From an uncultured Methylobacillus sp. (lineage in GTDB: Bacteria; Pseudomonadota; Gammaproteobacteria; Burkholderiales; Methylophilaceae): DNA of 62,645 nucleotides. Shown piece by piece: positions 40,031 to 48,516 of the stretch. The notes under the pieces are model-generated. The model had not been told where the DNA came from. It did no database searches and was given only the letters and a program-made list of their open reading frames with translations. Each line of letters begins with the position of its first letter. Within the stretch, counting starts at the first letter, position 1. The stretch lies in the NCBI GenBank assembly GCA_946478865.1, contig CAMLDO010000012.1, forward strand, positions 1-62,645. The letters are read 5' to 3'. The position numbers were made by a program, and so were the translations under genes.

Positions 40031-41099
40031 GGGCTTCTTTTTCCAACAAGGCCTGCTTGCGCTCCACGCCCCAGCGATAGCCGGACAGCGATCCGTCGGT
40101 GCGCACCACCCGGTGACAGGGGATGGCGACGGCGAGCGTATTGGCGGCGCAGGCGCTGGCAACGGCACGCGACGCACTGGGTCTGCCGATACGGGCGGCG
40201 AGTTCTGTATAGCTTAGAGTCGTCCCGGGCGGGATTTCCTGCAAGGCTTGCCAGACGCGCTGCTGGAATGCCGTGCCCCGGATATCCAGCGGCAAGTCGA
40301 AACCTTGTCCGGGGGTATCTATGAGGCCGACGACCTGGGCAATCACGCGTTCATAATCGCTGTCTCCTCCGATCAGCTTGGCGTGAGGCAGCCTGTCCTG
40401 CAACTCGCGCACCAGGGCATCGGGATCGTCTCCCAGCGATATCGCGCAAATCCCGCGCCCACTGCTGGCGACCAGCAGGGAACCCAGCGAGCATTCGCCC
40501 AGCGCGAAACGGATTTCTACTTCGGCCCCGCCTTGCTTGTAGCGCGTGGGCGTCATGCCCAGCAGGCTGTCGGAGTGCTCGTAGAAACGGCTGTTGGAGC
40601 CGTAGCCGGCCTCGAAGATCGCATCGGTGATGCTGTCCTGCTGTTGCAGATGTTCGCGCAGCTTATTGGCCCGCTGAGCCGCGGCATAAGCGCGTGGGGT
40701 GACGCCGGTAATCGATTTGAACACCCGATGGAAATGATGCGGACTCATTCCCGCTCGGCGTGCCAGTTCTGCGAGCGGCAGCGGCGTTTCCTCTTTTTCC
40801 ATGAGTCGGCACGCTTCGGCAATCAGCGATACATGCCTTACCGCCAGCGCCGGCTGGTCCGGCCGGCAGCGTTTGCAGGGACGAAACCCGGCCTGCTCGG
40901 CTTCTTCGCGCGTGGCATGAAAGCGTACGTTTTTCGGCAGGGCCGTTTTCGAAGCGCAGGAGGGGAGGCAATAGACGCCGGTGGTGGCTACCGAGTAATA
41001 AAAATGCCCGTCCGCCGAAGCATCCCTCGCCACGACCGCGGCCCAGCGCGGGTCCTGTTCCGTAGGAGTGAAGTTCGATGCGGTATTCATTGCAGTCAT
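39996..41099 (-). CDS. ada: Bifunctional regulator and methyltransferase Ada
   Basis: 367 residues from the ATG at 41099 with AAGGGA upstream. The N-terminal metal-binding domain has the four-Cys set (GVYCLPSC, then CKRC). The AraC-type HTH is around PLAELARRAGMSPHHFHRVFK. The C-terminal O6-methylguanine transferase has the active Cys in AIPCHRVVR. Methyl transfer to the N-terminal Cys converts Ada into an activator of ada and alkB. No clear Ada box (AAAGCGCA) was found upstream. Confidence 0.95.
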   Translation of the reverse strand: MTAMNTASNFTPTEQDPRWAAVVARDASADGHFYYSVATTGVYCLPSCASKTALPKNVRFHATREEAEQAGFRPCKRCRPDQPALAVRHVSLIAEACRLMEKEETPLPLAELARRAGMSPHHFHRVFKSITGVTPRAYAAAQRANKLREHLQQQDSITDAIFEAGYGSNSRFYEHSDSLLGMTPTRYKQGGAEVEIRFALGECSLGSLLVASSGRGICAISLGDDPDALVRELQDRLPHAKLIGGDSDYERVIAQVVGLIDTPGQGFDLPLDIRGTAFQQRVWQALQEIPPGTTLSYTELAARIGRPSASRAVASACAANTLAVAIPCHRVVRTDGSLSGYRWGVERKQALLEKEAHEHAAAVRRTK

Positions 41100-41219
41100 G
41101 ATGGTCCCTTGGCGGAAGCGATACGACATTAACGCATCACGAGCGCCATGAAACACTCCGATCCTTGCTTTCGAATACCGTTTGGAGCGTGTCGAACCGA
41201 AGAGGTTGCAGCCGCTATC

Positions 41220-41780
41220 TCAGCGCGCAGCCTCGATAAGGGTTTTGGCCATTTCCTTGGCATGACTCACCGCGTCGGAGCCACGGCTCATGCGTTCAGT
41301 GATCGCGGTGCCCTCGATTACCAGCGAGAGTTGCAAGGCAAGCGTGTCGGCAGACTTGATCCCGGCCTCGGCAGCGAGCCGGGCGAGGGTTTTGCGCAGG
41401 GTTTGGGCGAACTCCACCGAGGTCTGGTGTACCGGGCTCTCGTCCTCGGGAAACTCGGCGGTGGCATTGGTAAAGGCGAAGCCCTTGAATTCAGGATCGG
41501 CAATCCAGTCCATGACGCCATTGACCAGCGCGAGAAGCTGCTCGCGCGGCGCAGCTTCTCGCGCAGTCATCCGTTCGGTGAGCCTCTTCCAGAGCCGGTC
41601 GTCGTACTGGCGCAAGTATTCCAGGATCAGCTGTTCCTTGGATTTGAAATACTTGTAAAGCGTGACTTTCGCCACGCCAGCCTCGGCGACAATGGTATCG
41701 ACGCTGGTGGCATTGATGCCACGGGTAGTGAAAAGCTCGGATGCGACGCCGAGGATGTATTCGCGCATTTGGGTTGCCAT
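41220..41780 (-). CDS. TetR family transcriptional regulator
   Basis: 186 residues with AGGAGG 5 bases before the ATG. The N-terminal HTH (about 25-46: TSVDTIVAEAGVAKVTLYKYFKSK) is typical TetR. The C-terminal ligand domain (about 60-186) includes PREQLLALV and DWIADP. It is the second gene of an operon whose first product (41791-42561) resembles this ligand domain. The dyad at 42577 before the operon fits autoregulation, and its near-copy before moxR suggests the moxR-vWA operon is a target. The ligand is unknown. Confidence 0.9.
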   Translation of the reverse strand: MATQMREYILGVASELFTTRGINATSVDTIVAEAGVAKVTLYKYFKSKEQLILEYLRQYDDRLWKRLTERMTAREAAPREQLLALVNGVMDWIADPEFKGFAFTNATAEFPEDESPVHQTSVEFAQTLRKTLARLAAEAGIKSADTLALQLSLVIEGTAITERMSRGSDAVSHAKEMAKTLIEAAR

Positions 41781-41790
41781 GGTTGCCTCC

Positions 41791-42561
41791 TCAGCCCTTG
41801 ACCCAGGCGACGTTGGTATGGCCGTTGGAAGGCGGCTGATAGCATTCGCTGGCGCGCGTCTGCTCGAACCACGCGAGGAAGGCGCGCAAGTTCTTGCGAT
41901 CGGCGGCGGGATCGTCCGGCGTACGGAAATTGATTGCGTTCATGTAAGCCGTCACCTGCCCCTGCGGCAGTGCGAGCAGTTGAGGAGCAGGGCACACGCC
42001 CTTTGCAATCTGCTCTTGCAGGGCGAGCACGGCTTCGACGCTGTCCGGGTTGTAGGGCAATTGCTGCGCTCCTGCGAAAGCAGGAGCAGAAATGGGAGCC
42101 GTTTCCGGTACCCAGGACAGCTGCGCGGAGGGGTAAAGGAAAACGGCGGCGATGAGCGCGGCGGCCATGCCTCCCATTGTCCAGTGCCATGCTGTGCGGC
42201 GATTCGGGCATGCTTCGATGATGATCGCTTGCGCGGCCTTGCCAGCTTCGCTGACCGCACCCGATTTCGGGTTGCGCAAATCTTCGGCGATGGCGCCTTG
42301 CAGCAGGATCGTCAACTGATTGACCAGGCTGGCGGGATGCCGGGCACGGGCGGCGACCGCAATCCGTGTCAGAAAATCCTTGAAAGGCTGATTCTGGTAA
42401 AGGAAGAAATCGCCGCGTTGCGTTGCCCGCAGTTGCTCACGCATGCCGGGGGCGGCAAGCCAGGTATCGATTACGCTGAATACGGCGAGCAGGCGTTGCC
42501 GAGGGTTCCGGCCTTGCTGTTCCACCATCTTGAAAAACCACGGACTTTCCAGCAGTTCCAT
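41791..42561 (-). CDS. Membrane protein with a TetR-ligand-domain-like N-terminus, no HTH
   Basis: 256 residues from the ATG at 42561 (GAGG upstream). Residues about 5-120 align by eye with the C-terminal domain of the adjacent TetR: PRQRLLAVF against PREQLLALV, DTWLAAP against DWIADP, and a shared GKAAQAIIIEA-like end. The DNA-binding helices are absent. A membrane helix (about 127-144) and a periplasmic tail of roughly 110 residues with two Cys follow. It could sense a signal or sequester the regulator by heterodimer formation. The family is not recognised; this role is inferred. Confidence 0.7.
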   Translation of the reverse strand: MELLESPWFFKMVEQQGRNPRQRLLAVFSVIDTWLAAPGMREQLRATQRGDFFLYQNQPFKDFLTRIAVAARARHPASLVNQLTILLQGAIAEDLRNPKSGAVSEAGKAAQAIIIEACPNRRTAWHWTMGGMAAALIAAVFLYPSAQLSWVPETAPISAPAFAGAQQLPYNPDSVEAVLALQEQIAKGVCPAPQLLALPQGQVTAYMNAINFRTPDDPAADRKNLRAFLAWFEQTRASECYQPPSNGHTNVAWVKG

Positions 42562-42576
42562 GACTTCGCCTCTTGC

Positions 42577-42594
42577 ATACGAACTAGTACGTAT
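42577..42594. promoter_or_regulatory. TetR-type operator, copy 2
   Basis: ATACGAACTAGTACGTAT lies 15 bases before the start of the membrane-TetR operon, in a 73-base gap. Like the copy at 34719 it is symmetric at 16 of 18 positions, with the same two asymmetric positions. The promoter itself is not clear here. Confidence 0.7.
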
Positions 42595-42634
42595 TCTTTC
42601 ACAGAATGCAGGAGGATGACAGGAGATTTTCTGT

Positions 42635-43003
42635 TCAGAGGATGAGCGCGGCCGCGACATGCCGACCTTCCGCCATCAGGATGTTGTAGGTGCGGCAAGC
42701 CGCGGCGGTATCCATGCTTTCCAGACTCACGCCGATGTCGAGCAGCGGCTTGGCGATGCGGGGATGGGCGAAACGATGGGTGACGCCCGTGCCCAGCAGT
42801 ACGACTTCAGGCTTGAGCGCGGCAATGCGAGCGATATGGTCGGCGCTCAGGCTTTCGAAATCGGGAACCTCCCAATCGGTCTGCAGCAGGTTGGGCAGCA
42901 CGACAAGGCTGGAGGTGTGACGCGTTTCATTGATCTCGACCCAGCCGGGACCGTATCCGGTAATCAGTTGCTGGCCTGCAGCGCGGGTAAGGTGGAGTTT
43001 CAT
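42635..43003 (-). CDS. Mth938-like (DUF498/NDUFAF3) domain protein
   Basis: 122 residues. GWVEINETRHTSSLVVLPN, PEVVLLGTGVTHRF and the end CRTYNILMAEGRHVAAALIL are the Mth938/DUF498 pattern, a small alpha/beta protein. The human homologue NDUFAF3 helps assemble complex I, but the bacterial role is not established. It lies upstream of the membrane-TetR operon on the same strand and is divergent from the Fur-controlled cassette. Confidence 0.88.
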   Translation of the reverse strand: MKLHLTRAAGQQLITGYGPGWVEINETRHTSSLVVLPNLLQTDWEVPDFESLSADHIARIAALKPEVVLLGTGVTHRFAHPRIAKPLLDIGVSLESMDTAAACRTYNILMAEGRHVAAALIL

Positions 43004-43071
43004 CGGGTTATCCTGTTAGGCGGTTGTTTACATGATAGGGCAGGAGGTCGCGCAGGCAAAAACCTATGGAC

Positions 43072-43112
43072 GATATTGATAATACTAATGATAATAGTTA
43101 TCATTTAATATC
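43072..43112. promoter_or_regulatory. Fur box array over a sigma-70 promoter
   Basis: AATGATAATAGTTATCATT (43087-43105) is a near-perfect 19-base Fur dyad, and further GATAAT-like hexamers extend on both sides from about 43072 to 43112. TTGATA (43076-43081) and TATCAT (43099-43104), 17 bases apart, form a promoter fully covered by the site. Iron-loaded Fur should repress the downstream cassette. Confidence 0.88.
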
Positions 43113-43136
43113 AATTCTCCAATAAAAGGTTTTACG

Positions 43137-44045
43137 ATGCGACATATGAAATTGGGCGCCTTCGCGCTGGCAATGTTTTCCGTTTCACAGGTTTCTTTCG
43201 CGGACGAAAGTTTGCTTGGCTATATCAAAGGGGCTGAAACGCTACCGAAAGGTTCCCTCGAGCTGGACCAGACCTTCACTTACCGCGACGACAAGGGAGC
43301 GGGAGACTACAGCGCCTGGGACTCCAAGACTGAACTCGAATACGGCGTGACCGACCGCTTTACCGCGGCGGCTTATCTGAAAATGCAGTCCGTCGATATG
43401 CAGAATATCGTGGTCGATGGTTATCTGCCGGGCGACGAAGACTACGGGTTGCGTCCTTCCGGCGTCGAAGCCTCCTTCAAGTACATGTTCCTCAGTCCGG
43501 CCAAGGACGATTTCGGGCTCGCGGGCTACCTCTCCCTGGGTTACGACTGGCTGGACAAGCACTCGGGCCAGGACAAGGACAAGTACTCCATCGAGCTTGA
43601 ACTGCTGGCGCAGAAGTACTTCATGGAAGGCCAACTGGTATGGGCCGCCAATATCGGCACGGAGGCCGCATATGCCAAGCGCGATGCGCTGTCCGCAAGC
43701 CGCCTGGCAAGCCTGCCGGCCGATTTCGACTGGCCGACCGATCCCGAAATGGAAATCGAGATGAAGGCGGGTACCGGCCTCAGCTATCGTTTCGCTCCCG
43801 GCTGGTTCGTTGGCGCCGAAACGCTGTACGAAACCGAATTCGAAACCGAAGTCGGGCAGGAGCGCTGGTCCTGGTTCGCCGGCCCCAGCCTGCATTACGG
43901 CGGCAAGGAGTGGTGGGCGACGGTGACATGGTTCCATCAGCTGAAGGGTGGCGGCGAGAAGTTTGAAGGTCAGGACGACAACGACCTGCACTTGATCGAG
44001 AAGACCAAGGACGAAGTGCGCATCAAGTTCGGTTACGAGTTTTAA
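43137..44045 (+). CDS. Outer-membrane beta-barrel-like protein, iron-regulated
   Basis: 302 residues with a signal peptide (MKLGAFALAMFSVSQVSFA after MRH). The mature part alternates hydrophobic and acidic or aromatic residues (LELDQTFTYRDDKGAGDYS, GYEF at the end) and finishes with Phe, as outer-membrane barrels do. It is not a TonB-dependent receptor: too short, with no plug or TonB box. First gene behind the Fur box and 9 bases before the FMN-binding gene. It may be a pore or surface component for the flavin electron path; the exact family is not recognised. Confidence 0.7.
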   Translation: MRHMKLGAFALAMFSVSQVSFADESLLGYIKGAETLPKGSLELDQTFTYRDDKGAGDYSAWDSKTELEYGVTDRFTAAAYLKMQSVDMQNIVVDGYLPGDEDYGLRPSGVEASFKYMFLSPAKDDFGLAGYLSLGYDWLDKHSGQDKDKYSIELELLAQKYFMEGQLVWAANIGTEAAYAKRDALSASRLASLPADFDWPTDPEMEIEMKAGTGLSYRFAPGWFVGAETLYETEFETEVGQERWSWFAGPSLHYGGKEWWATVTWFHQLKGGGEKFEGQDDNDLHLIEKTKDEVRIKFGYEF

Positions 44046-44054
44046 GGGGCGGGC

Positions 44055-44600
44055 ATGAAGCAAAGCGATTGGAGTGCACTCTTGCTTCTGCCGGTAGCGG
44101 CGATTGCCGCTCCGGCATACGCCATCGATTACTTCACTGCCGATCAGACGATGAAGCAGTTGTTTCCCGAGGCCGAGGGCTTCAAGCCCATGCTGGTAAA
44201 GCTCGGCAGCGCGCAAAAGGACAAGATCAAATCCTTGTCCGGGCTGCGGCAGCGCTGGGACGAGCAAAAGGTCTGGCGCGTCGAAAAGGACGGCAAGCTC
44301 GCTGGCTGGTTCATTGTCGACGATGTGGTAGGCAAGCACGAGTTCATCACCTACGGCACGGGAATCACGCCGGATGGCCGTGTCGTCGGCGTCGAAATCA
44401 TGAGCTATCGCGAAACCAAGGGCGATCAGGTGCGTGATGCCGGATGGCGCAAGCACTTCGCGGGCAAGACCCTGGCCGATCCTTTCCATCTGGACGAGGA
44501 TATTCCCAATATCAGCGGCGCCACACTTTCCAGCCGCAATCTGACCGACGGCGTGAAACGTCTGCTGGCATTGCAGAAGGTGGCGCTGTCGGGTGAATAA
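44055..44600 (+). CDS. Periplasmic FMN-binding domain protein
   Basis: 181 residues with a signal peptide ending near AYA. It has the FMN-binding domain of NqrC/RnfG: GWFIVDDVVGKHEFITY, GRVVGVEIMSYRETKGDQV and, near the end, ISGATLSS, where the Thr would carry covalently linked FMN. The transferase ApbE is encoded by the next gene, overlapping by 8 bases. It is therefore probably a flavinylated electron carrier in the periplasm, served by the membrane b-type protein at 45396. Confidence 0.88.
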   Translation: MKQSDWSALLLLPVAAIAAPAYAIDYFTADQTMKQLFPEAEGFKPMLVKLGSAQKDKIKSLSGLRQRWDEQKVWRVEKDGKLAGWFIVDDVVGKHEFITYGTGITPDGRVVGVEIMSYRETKGDQVRDAGWRKHFAGKTLADPFHLDEDIPNISGATLSSRNLTDGVKRLLALQKVALSGE

Positions 44601-45399
44601 GGCGAAACGCATGCGCCCCCTGCTGGGGACGTTTGTCGAGGTGGGCGCGCATTCGACGACGGATGTCGCGCCTGCGCTCGATGCCGCATTTCATGCCATC
44701 GAGAAAATTCAGGCGCTGCTGAGTTTTCACGACCCTGGCAGCGATCTTTCGAGACTCAATGCCGCGCAAGGCCGCGAGGTCGTACTCCATCCCTTGAGCG
44801 CACGCATGCTGCGGCTGGCCCAGGCGATGACGCGCGCCAGCGGCGGCAGATTCAACTGCACCGTGGGCGGTACCCTGGTGCAGAAGCAACTTCTCCCGGA
44901 CCATGGATTCGCGCCGTATCTGAGCCGCGGCGAGGCCGACGACCTGATCGTGCAAGGGCGCAAGGCGAAACTCCGCCGGCCGGTTCTGGTTACGCTGGAT
45001 GGGTTGGCCAAGGGCTACGCCGTGGACTGCGCAATTCGCGCCCTGCAGCAACGGGGAGCGTCGGCCGGCTGGGTCAACGCGGGAGGCGATTTGCGCGTAT
45101 TCGGAGACCTCGTGCTGCCCGTGCAGCGTCGTGAAGAGGATGGCAGAATGACGCTGCTCGGCGGTCTGCGGAATGCCGCGCTGGCAAGCTCGGGCGCCCG
45201 CTCCAAGCCTAGTGCCGATTTCCCGGGCTGGATCGTCGGCGAGGCGGGCGCCCCCGCTATCGGCATGTGGAGCGTGATGGCGCGCACCGCCTGGCGGGCC
45301 GATGCGCTGACCAAGGTGGCGTGCGTGGCGGCACATGAAGAGCGAGAGGGTGTCGTCCGCCGCCTGGGCGGCAGGTTGGTTGAAGGAGTTGCAACTTGA
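44593..45399 (+). CDS. apbE: FAD:protein FMN transferase ApbE
   Basis: 268 residues. MRPLLGTFVEVGA, FHDPGSDLSRLNA, LDGLAKGYAVD, WVNAGGDLRVFGD and ADALTKVA follow the ApbE family order. It transfers FMN from FAD to a Thr of target proteins. It lacks an obvious signal peptide or lipobox, so where it meets the exported FMN-binding protein is uncertain. It overlaps both neighbours and clearly belongs to the Fur-regulated cassette. Confidence 0.92.
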   Translation: MNKAKRMRPLLGTFVEVGAHSTTDVAPALDAAFHAIEKIQALLSFHDPGSDLSRLNAAQGREVVLHPLSARMLRLAQAMTRASGGRFNCTVGGTLVQKQLLPDHGFAPYLSRGEADDLIVQGRKAKLRRPVLVTLDGLAKGYAVDCAIRALQQRGASAGWVNAGGDLRVFGDLVLPVQRREEDGRMTLLGGLRNAALASSGARSKPSADFPGWIVGEAGAPAIGMWSVMARTAWRADALTKVACVAAHEEREGVVRRLGGRLVEGVAT

Positions 45400-45854
45400 A
45401 AGGTTATCCCGGCTGGTTTTATCCGGCCTTGCTGCTGACGGTGCTGGTATTGGCTGCGAGCGGCGCCCTGCTGACGCCCACGCTGTTCGACATGCGCCTG
45501 GAATGGGATGTGCCCTGGCGCTTGCAGGGTGACGGCCAGATCGGGGTGGGTGCGCTGCATGCGGCGTCCTCCTTCTGGATGATGACGATGCTGGGGTCGC
45601 TCTGGAATATACATATGCGAGCCGGCTGGCGGCATCGCATGCACTGGCGCAGCGGTATCGGCCTCGCGGTGCTGATGCTGTTTCTGCTGACCACGGCCAT
45701 TGGCATTTATTACCTTGCAAACGAAGGGCTGGCGCTGGTTGCCGCGGTGTCGCATCTCGTTGCAGGCGTGCTGGTGTTTGTGCTCTTCGTCTACCACGCG
45801 ATCATCGGGTATCGACGCGCGACACCGCATAAATCCCATCAGCATCCCCCGTGA
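45396..45854 (+). CDS. Four-helix b-type cytochrome-like membrane protein
   Basis: 152 residues with four membrane helices (about 6-25, 48-72, 82-106 and 110-140). Histidines sit in helix 2 (LHAASSF and NIHMR) and helix 4 (VSHLVAG and YHAIIG), a layout that could bind two b haems, as in DUF4405/PepSY-like quinol oxidising anchors. It is the last gene of the cassette, overlapping apbE by 4 bases. It probably passes electrons from quinol to the periplasmic FMN protein; haem binding is inferred. Confidence 0.75.
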   Translation: MKGYPGWFYPALLLTVLVLAASGALLTPTLFDMRLEWDVPWRLQGDGQIGVGALHAASSFWMMTMLGSLWNIHMRAGWRHRMHWRSGIGLAVLMLFLLTTAIGIYYLANEGLALVAAVSHLVAGVLVFVLFVYHAIIGYRRATPHKSHQHPP

Positions 45855-45875
45855 CGAAAACCCTCGTACTTTGAA

Positions 45876-45905
45876 TTGCTTGCGCGCGCTTGGGCAAGGT
45901 AAAAT
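45876..45905 (+). promoter_or_regulatory. Probable sigma-70 promoter of alaA
   Basis: TTGCTT (45876-45881) and TAAAAT (45900-45905) are 18 bases apart, and the predicted start lies about 25 bases before the alaA GTG. Confidence 0.5.
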
Positions 45906-45935
45906 CGCGCCTTTACCCAACACGAAAAAACGGCC

Positions 45936-47168
45936 GTGCAACCCATACTCAAATCCTCCAAGCTCAATAACGTCTGCTACGACATCCGCGGGCCGGTGCT
46001 GCAGCGAGCGCGGGAGATGGAAGACGAGGGCCATCGCATCATCAAGCTGAACATTGGCAATCCCGCGCCGTTCGGCTTCGAGGCGCCGGAAGAGATTGTG
46101 CAGGACGTGATCCATAATCTCGGTGACGCTTCAGGCTACAGCGACTCCAAAGGTCTGTTCGCTGCGCGCCGCGCGATCGTGCACTACACCCAGCAGAAGA
46201 ACGTCAAGGGCGTGACCACCGACGATGTGATCGTCGGCAACGGCGTGTCCGAGCTTATCGTGATGGCGATGAACGCGCTGCTTGATAATGGCGACCAGAT
46301 TCTCGTGCCGGCGCCCGATTATCCGCTGTGGACCGCGGCAGTGAGCCTGTCTGGCGGCACACCGCGCCACTATCTGTGTGACGAGGAATCCGGCTGGCTG
46401 CCCGATCTCAAGGATATTGAGGCCAAGATCACGCCGACCACGCGCGGCATTGTCATCATCAACCCGAACAATCCGACCGGCGCGCTGTATCCGCAGGAAA
46501 TCCTCGAAGGCATCATCGACATCGCGCGCAAGCACGACCTCATCATCTTCGCCGACGAGATCTACGACAAGGTGCTGTACGACGGCAACGAACATACGTC
46601 CATCGCCTCGCTCGCGGACGATGTGCTGTTCGTCACCTTCAACGGCCTGTCCAAGAACTACCGCTCCTGCGGCTACCGCGCCGGCTGGCTGGTGGTGTCG
46701 GGCGAGAAGCGCCACGCCAAGGACTACATCGAGGGCCTCAATATGCTGGCCTCGATGCGCCTCTGCGCCAACGTGCCCGGCCAATTCGCGATCCAGACCG
46801 CGCTCGGCGGCTATCAGAGCATCAACGAGCTGGTCGCGCCTGGCGGCCGACTGTGCCGTCAACGCGATGTAGCCTACGAAATGCTGACTGCGATCCCCGG
46901 TGTCACCTGCGTCAAGCCCAAGGCGGCCATGTATCTGTTCCCCAGGCTCGATCCCAAGCTGTACCCCATCGACGACGACCAGCAATTCATTCTCGACCTG
47001 CTGCTCGAGGAGAAGGTGCTACTGGTACAAGGCACGGGCTTCAACTGGCCGCACCCGGACCACTTCCGCGTGGTGTTCCTGCCCAGCGCGGACGACCTCA
47101 CCGAAGCGATCGGCCGTATTGCGCGCTTCCTGGAAAGCTTCCGCAAGCGTCACGGCGCAGCCAGCTGA
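45936..47168 (+). CDS. alaA: Alanine-synthesising aminotransferase (AlaA type)
   Basis: 410 residues from GTG 45936 (MQPILKSSKLNNVCYDIRGPVL). It is a class I PLP aminotransferase: IKLNIGNPAPFGFEAP, NGVSELIVMAMNALL, INPNNPTGALY, DEIYDKVLYD and the PLP lysine in GLSKNYRSCGYRAGW. These match AlaA/YfbQ, which makes alanine from pyruvate and glutamate. It stands directly before hom and thrC with a 34-base gap, so it may be expressed with threonine synthesis. Confidence 0.94.
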   Translation: MQPILKSSKLNNVCYDIRGPVLQRAREMEDEGHRIIKLNIGNPAPFGFEAPEEIVQDVIHNLGDASGYSDSKGLFAARRAIVHYTQQKNVKGVTTDDVIVGNGVSELIVMAMNALLDNGDQILVPAPDYPLWTAAVSLSGGTPRHYLCDEESGWLPDLKDIEAKITPTTRGIVIINPNNPTGALYPQEILEGIIDIARKHDLIIFADEIYDKVLYDGNEHTSIASLADDVLFVTFNGLSKNYRSCGYRAGWLVVSGEKRHAKDYIEGLNMLASMRLCANVPGQFAIQTALGGYQSINELVAPGGRLCRQRDVAYEMLTAIPGVTCVKPKAAMYLFPRLDPKLYPIDDDQQFILDLLLEEKVLLVQGTGFNWPHPDHFRVVFLPSADDLTEAIGRIARFLESFRKRHGAAS

Positions 47169-47202
47169 AACCATCGATTAACGAATAGCGACTGAGTTTG
47201 AT

Positions 47203-48516
47203 ATGAAACCCATGAATGTAGGCCTGTTAGGCATCGGCACCGTCGGCGGCGGCACCTTCACCGTGCTCACCCGCAACGAGCAGGAAATCACCCGGCGTGC
47301 AGGCCGCCCCATCCGCATCCTCAAGGTGGCGGACCGTAATCTGGCGCTCGCCAAGGAAGTGACCAAGGGCGCAGTGGATGTCACTGATGACGCTTTCAGC
47401 GTGGTGACTGACCCCAACATCGACATTGTTGTCGAGCTAATCGGCGGCACCACCATCGCCAAGGAACTCGTGCTCAAGGCCATCGAAAACGGCAAGCACG
47501 TGGTCACCGCCAACAAGGCGCTGCTCGCACACTATGGCACCGAGATTTTCGCGGCTGCGCAGAAGAAAGGCGTGATGGTCGCGTTCGAAGCGGCCGTGGC
47601 GGGCGGCATTCCCATCATCAAGGCGGTGCGCGAGGGCCTGTCCGCGAACCGCATCGAGTGGATCGCCGGCATCATCAACGGCACTACCAACTTCATCCTC
47701 ACCGAGATGCGCGAGAAGGGCCTTGCGTTCGAGGACGTGCTCAAGGAAGCGCAGCGCCTCGGCTACGCCGAAGCCGACCCGACCTTCGACGTCGAGGGTG
47801 TGGACGCTGCGCACAAGCTCACCATCCTGGCCGCGATCGGCTTCGGTATCCCGATGCAGTTCGACAAGGCCTATACCGAAGGCATCACCAAGCTCACGCG
47901 CGAGGACATCCGCTACGCTGAGCAGCTTGGCTATCGTGTCAAGCTGCTGGGCGTGACCAAGCGCACCGACAAGGGCGTGGAACTGCGCGTGCACCCCACG
48001 CTGATCCCGGAAAAGCGTCTCATCGCCAACGTCAACGGCGCGATGAACGCGGTGGTGGTCAAGGGCGACGCCGTCGGACCGACGCTGTACTACGGTGCCG
48101 GCGCCGGCGCCGAGCCGACCGCGAGCGCGGTAGTGGCCGACCTCGTGGACGTGACGCGTATGCACACCGCCGACCCGCAGCACCGCGTGCCGCACCTCGC
48201 ATTCCAGCCGGACCAATTGTCCGACCTGCCCATCCTGCCCATGTCCGAAGTGCGTACCGCCTACTACCTGCGCCTGCGCGCGCAGGACAAGCCGGGCGTG
48301 CTCGCGGATGTCACGCGCATCCTCGCCGATCTGGAAATCTCCATCGACGCGGTAATCCAGAAGGAACCGGAAGAGGGCGAGTCCGAAGCGGACGTGATCC
48401 TTTTGACGCATATCACGGTCGAAAAGAATATCGATCAGGCCATCACCAGGATCGAAGCGCTGCCCGCGATCACCGGCAAGGTCACCCGCATTCGCATGGA
48501 AGAACTCGGTAAATGA
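47203..48516 (+). CDS. hom: Homoserine dehydrogenase
   Basis: 437 residues. An N-terminal Rossmann domain (VGLLGIGTVGGGTF), the catalytic domain with AAVAGGIPIIKAVREGLSANRI and INGTTNFIL, and a C-terminal ACT domain (YYLRLRAQDKPGVLADVTRIL) for threonine feedback. It reduces aspartate semialdehyde to homoserine on the way to threonine and methionine. The stop overlaps the thrC start (ATGA). Confidence 0.97.
   Translation: MKPMNVGLLGIGTVGGGTFTVLTRNEQEITRRAGRPIRILKVADRNLALAKEVTKGAVDVTDDAFSVVTDPNIDIVVELIGGTTIAKELVLKAIENGKHVVTANKALLAHYGTEIFAAAQKKGVMVAFEAAVAGGIPIIKAVREGLSANRIEWIAGIINGTTNFILTEMREKGLAFEDVLKEAQRLGYAEADPTFDVEGVDAAHKLTILAAIGFGIPMQFDKAYTEGITKLTREDIRYAEQLGYRVKLLGVTKRTDKGVELRVHPTLIPEKRLIANVNGAMNAVVVKGDAVGPTLYYGAGAGAEPTASAVVADLVDVTRMHTADPQHRVPHLAFQPDQLSDLPILPMSEVRTAYYLRLRAQDKPGVLADVTRILADLEISIDAVIQKEPEEGESEADVILLTHITVEKNIDQAITRIEALPAITGKVTRIRMEELGK

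Noticed and set aside
41100..41219. Ada box upstream of ada
   Set aside because: Only a poor AAAGCAAG-like match was seen, not AAAGCGCA with an A box.
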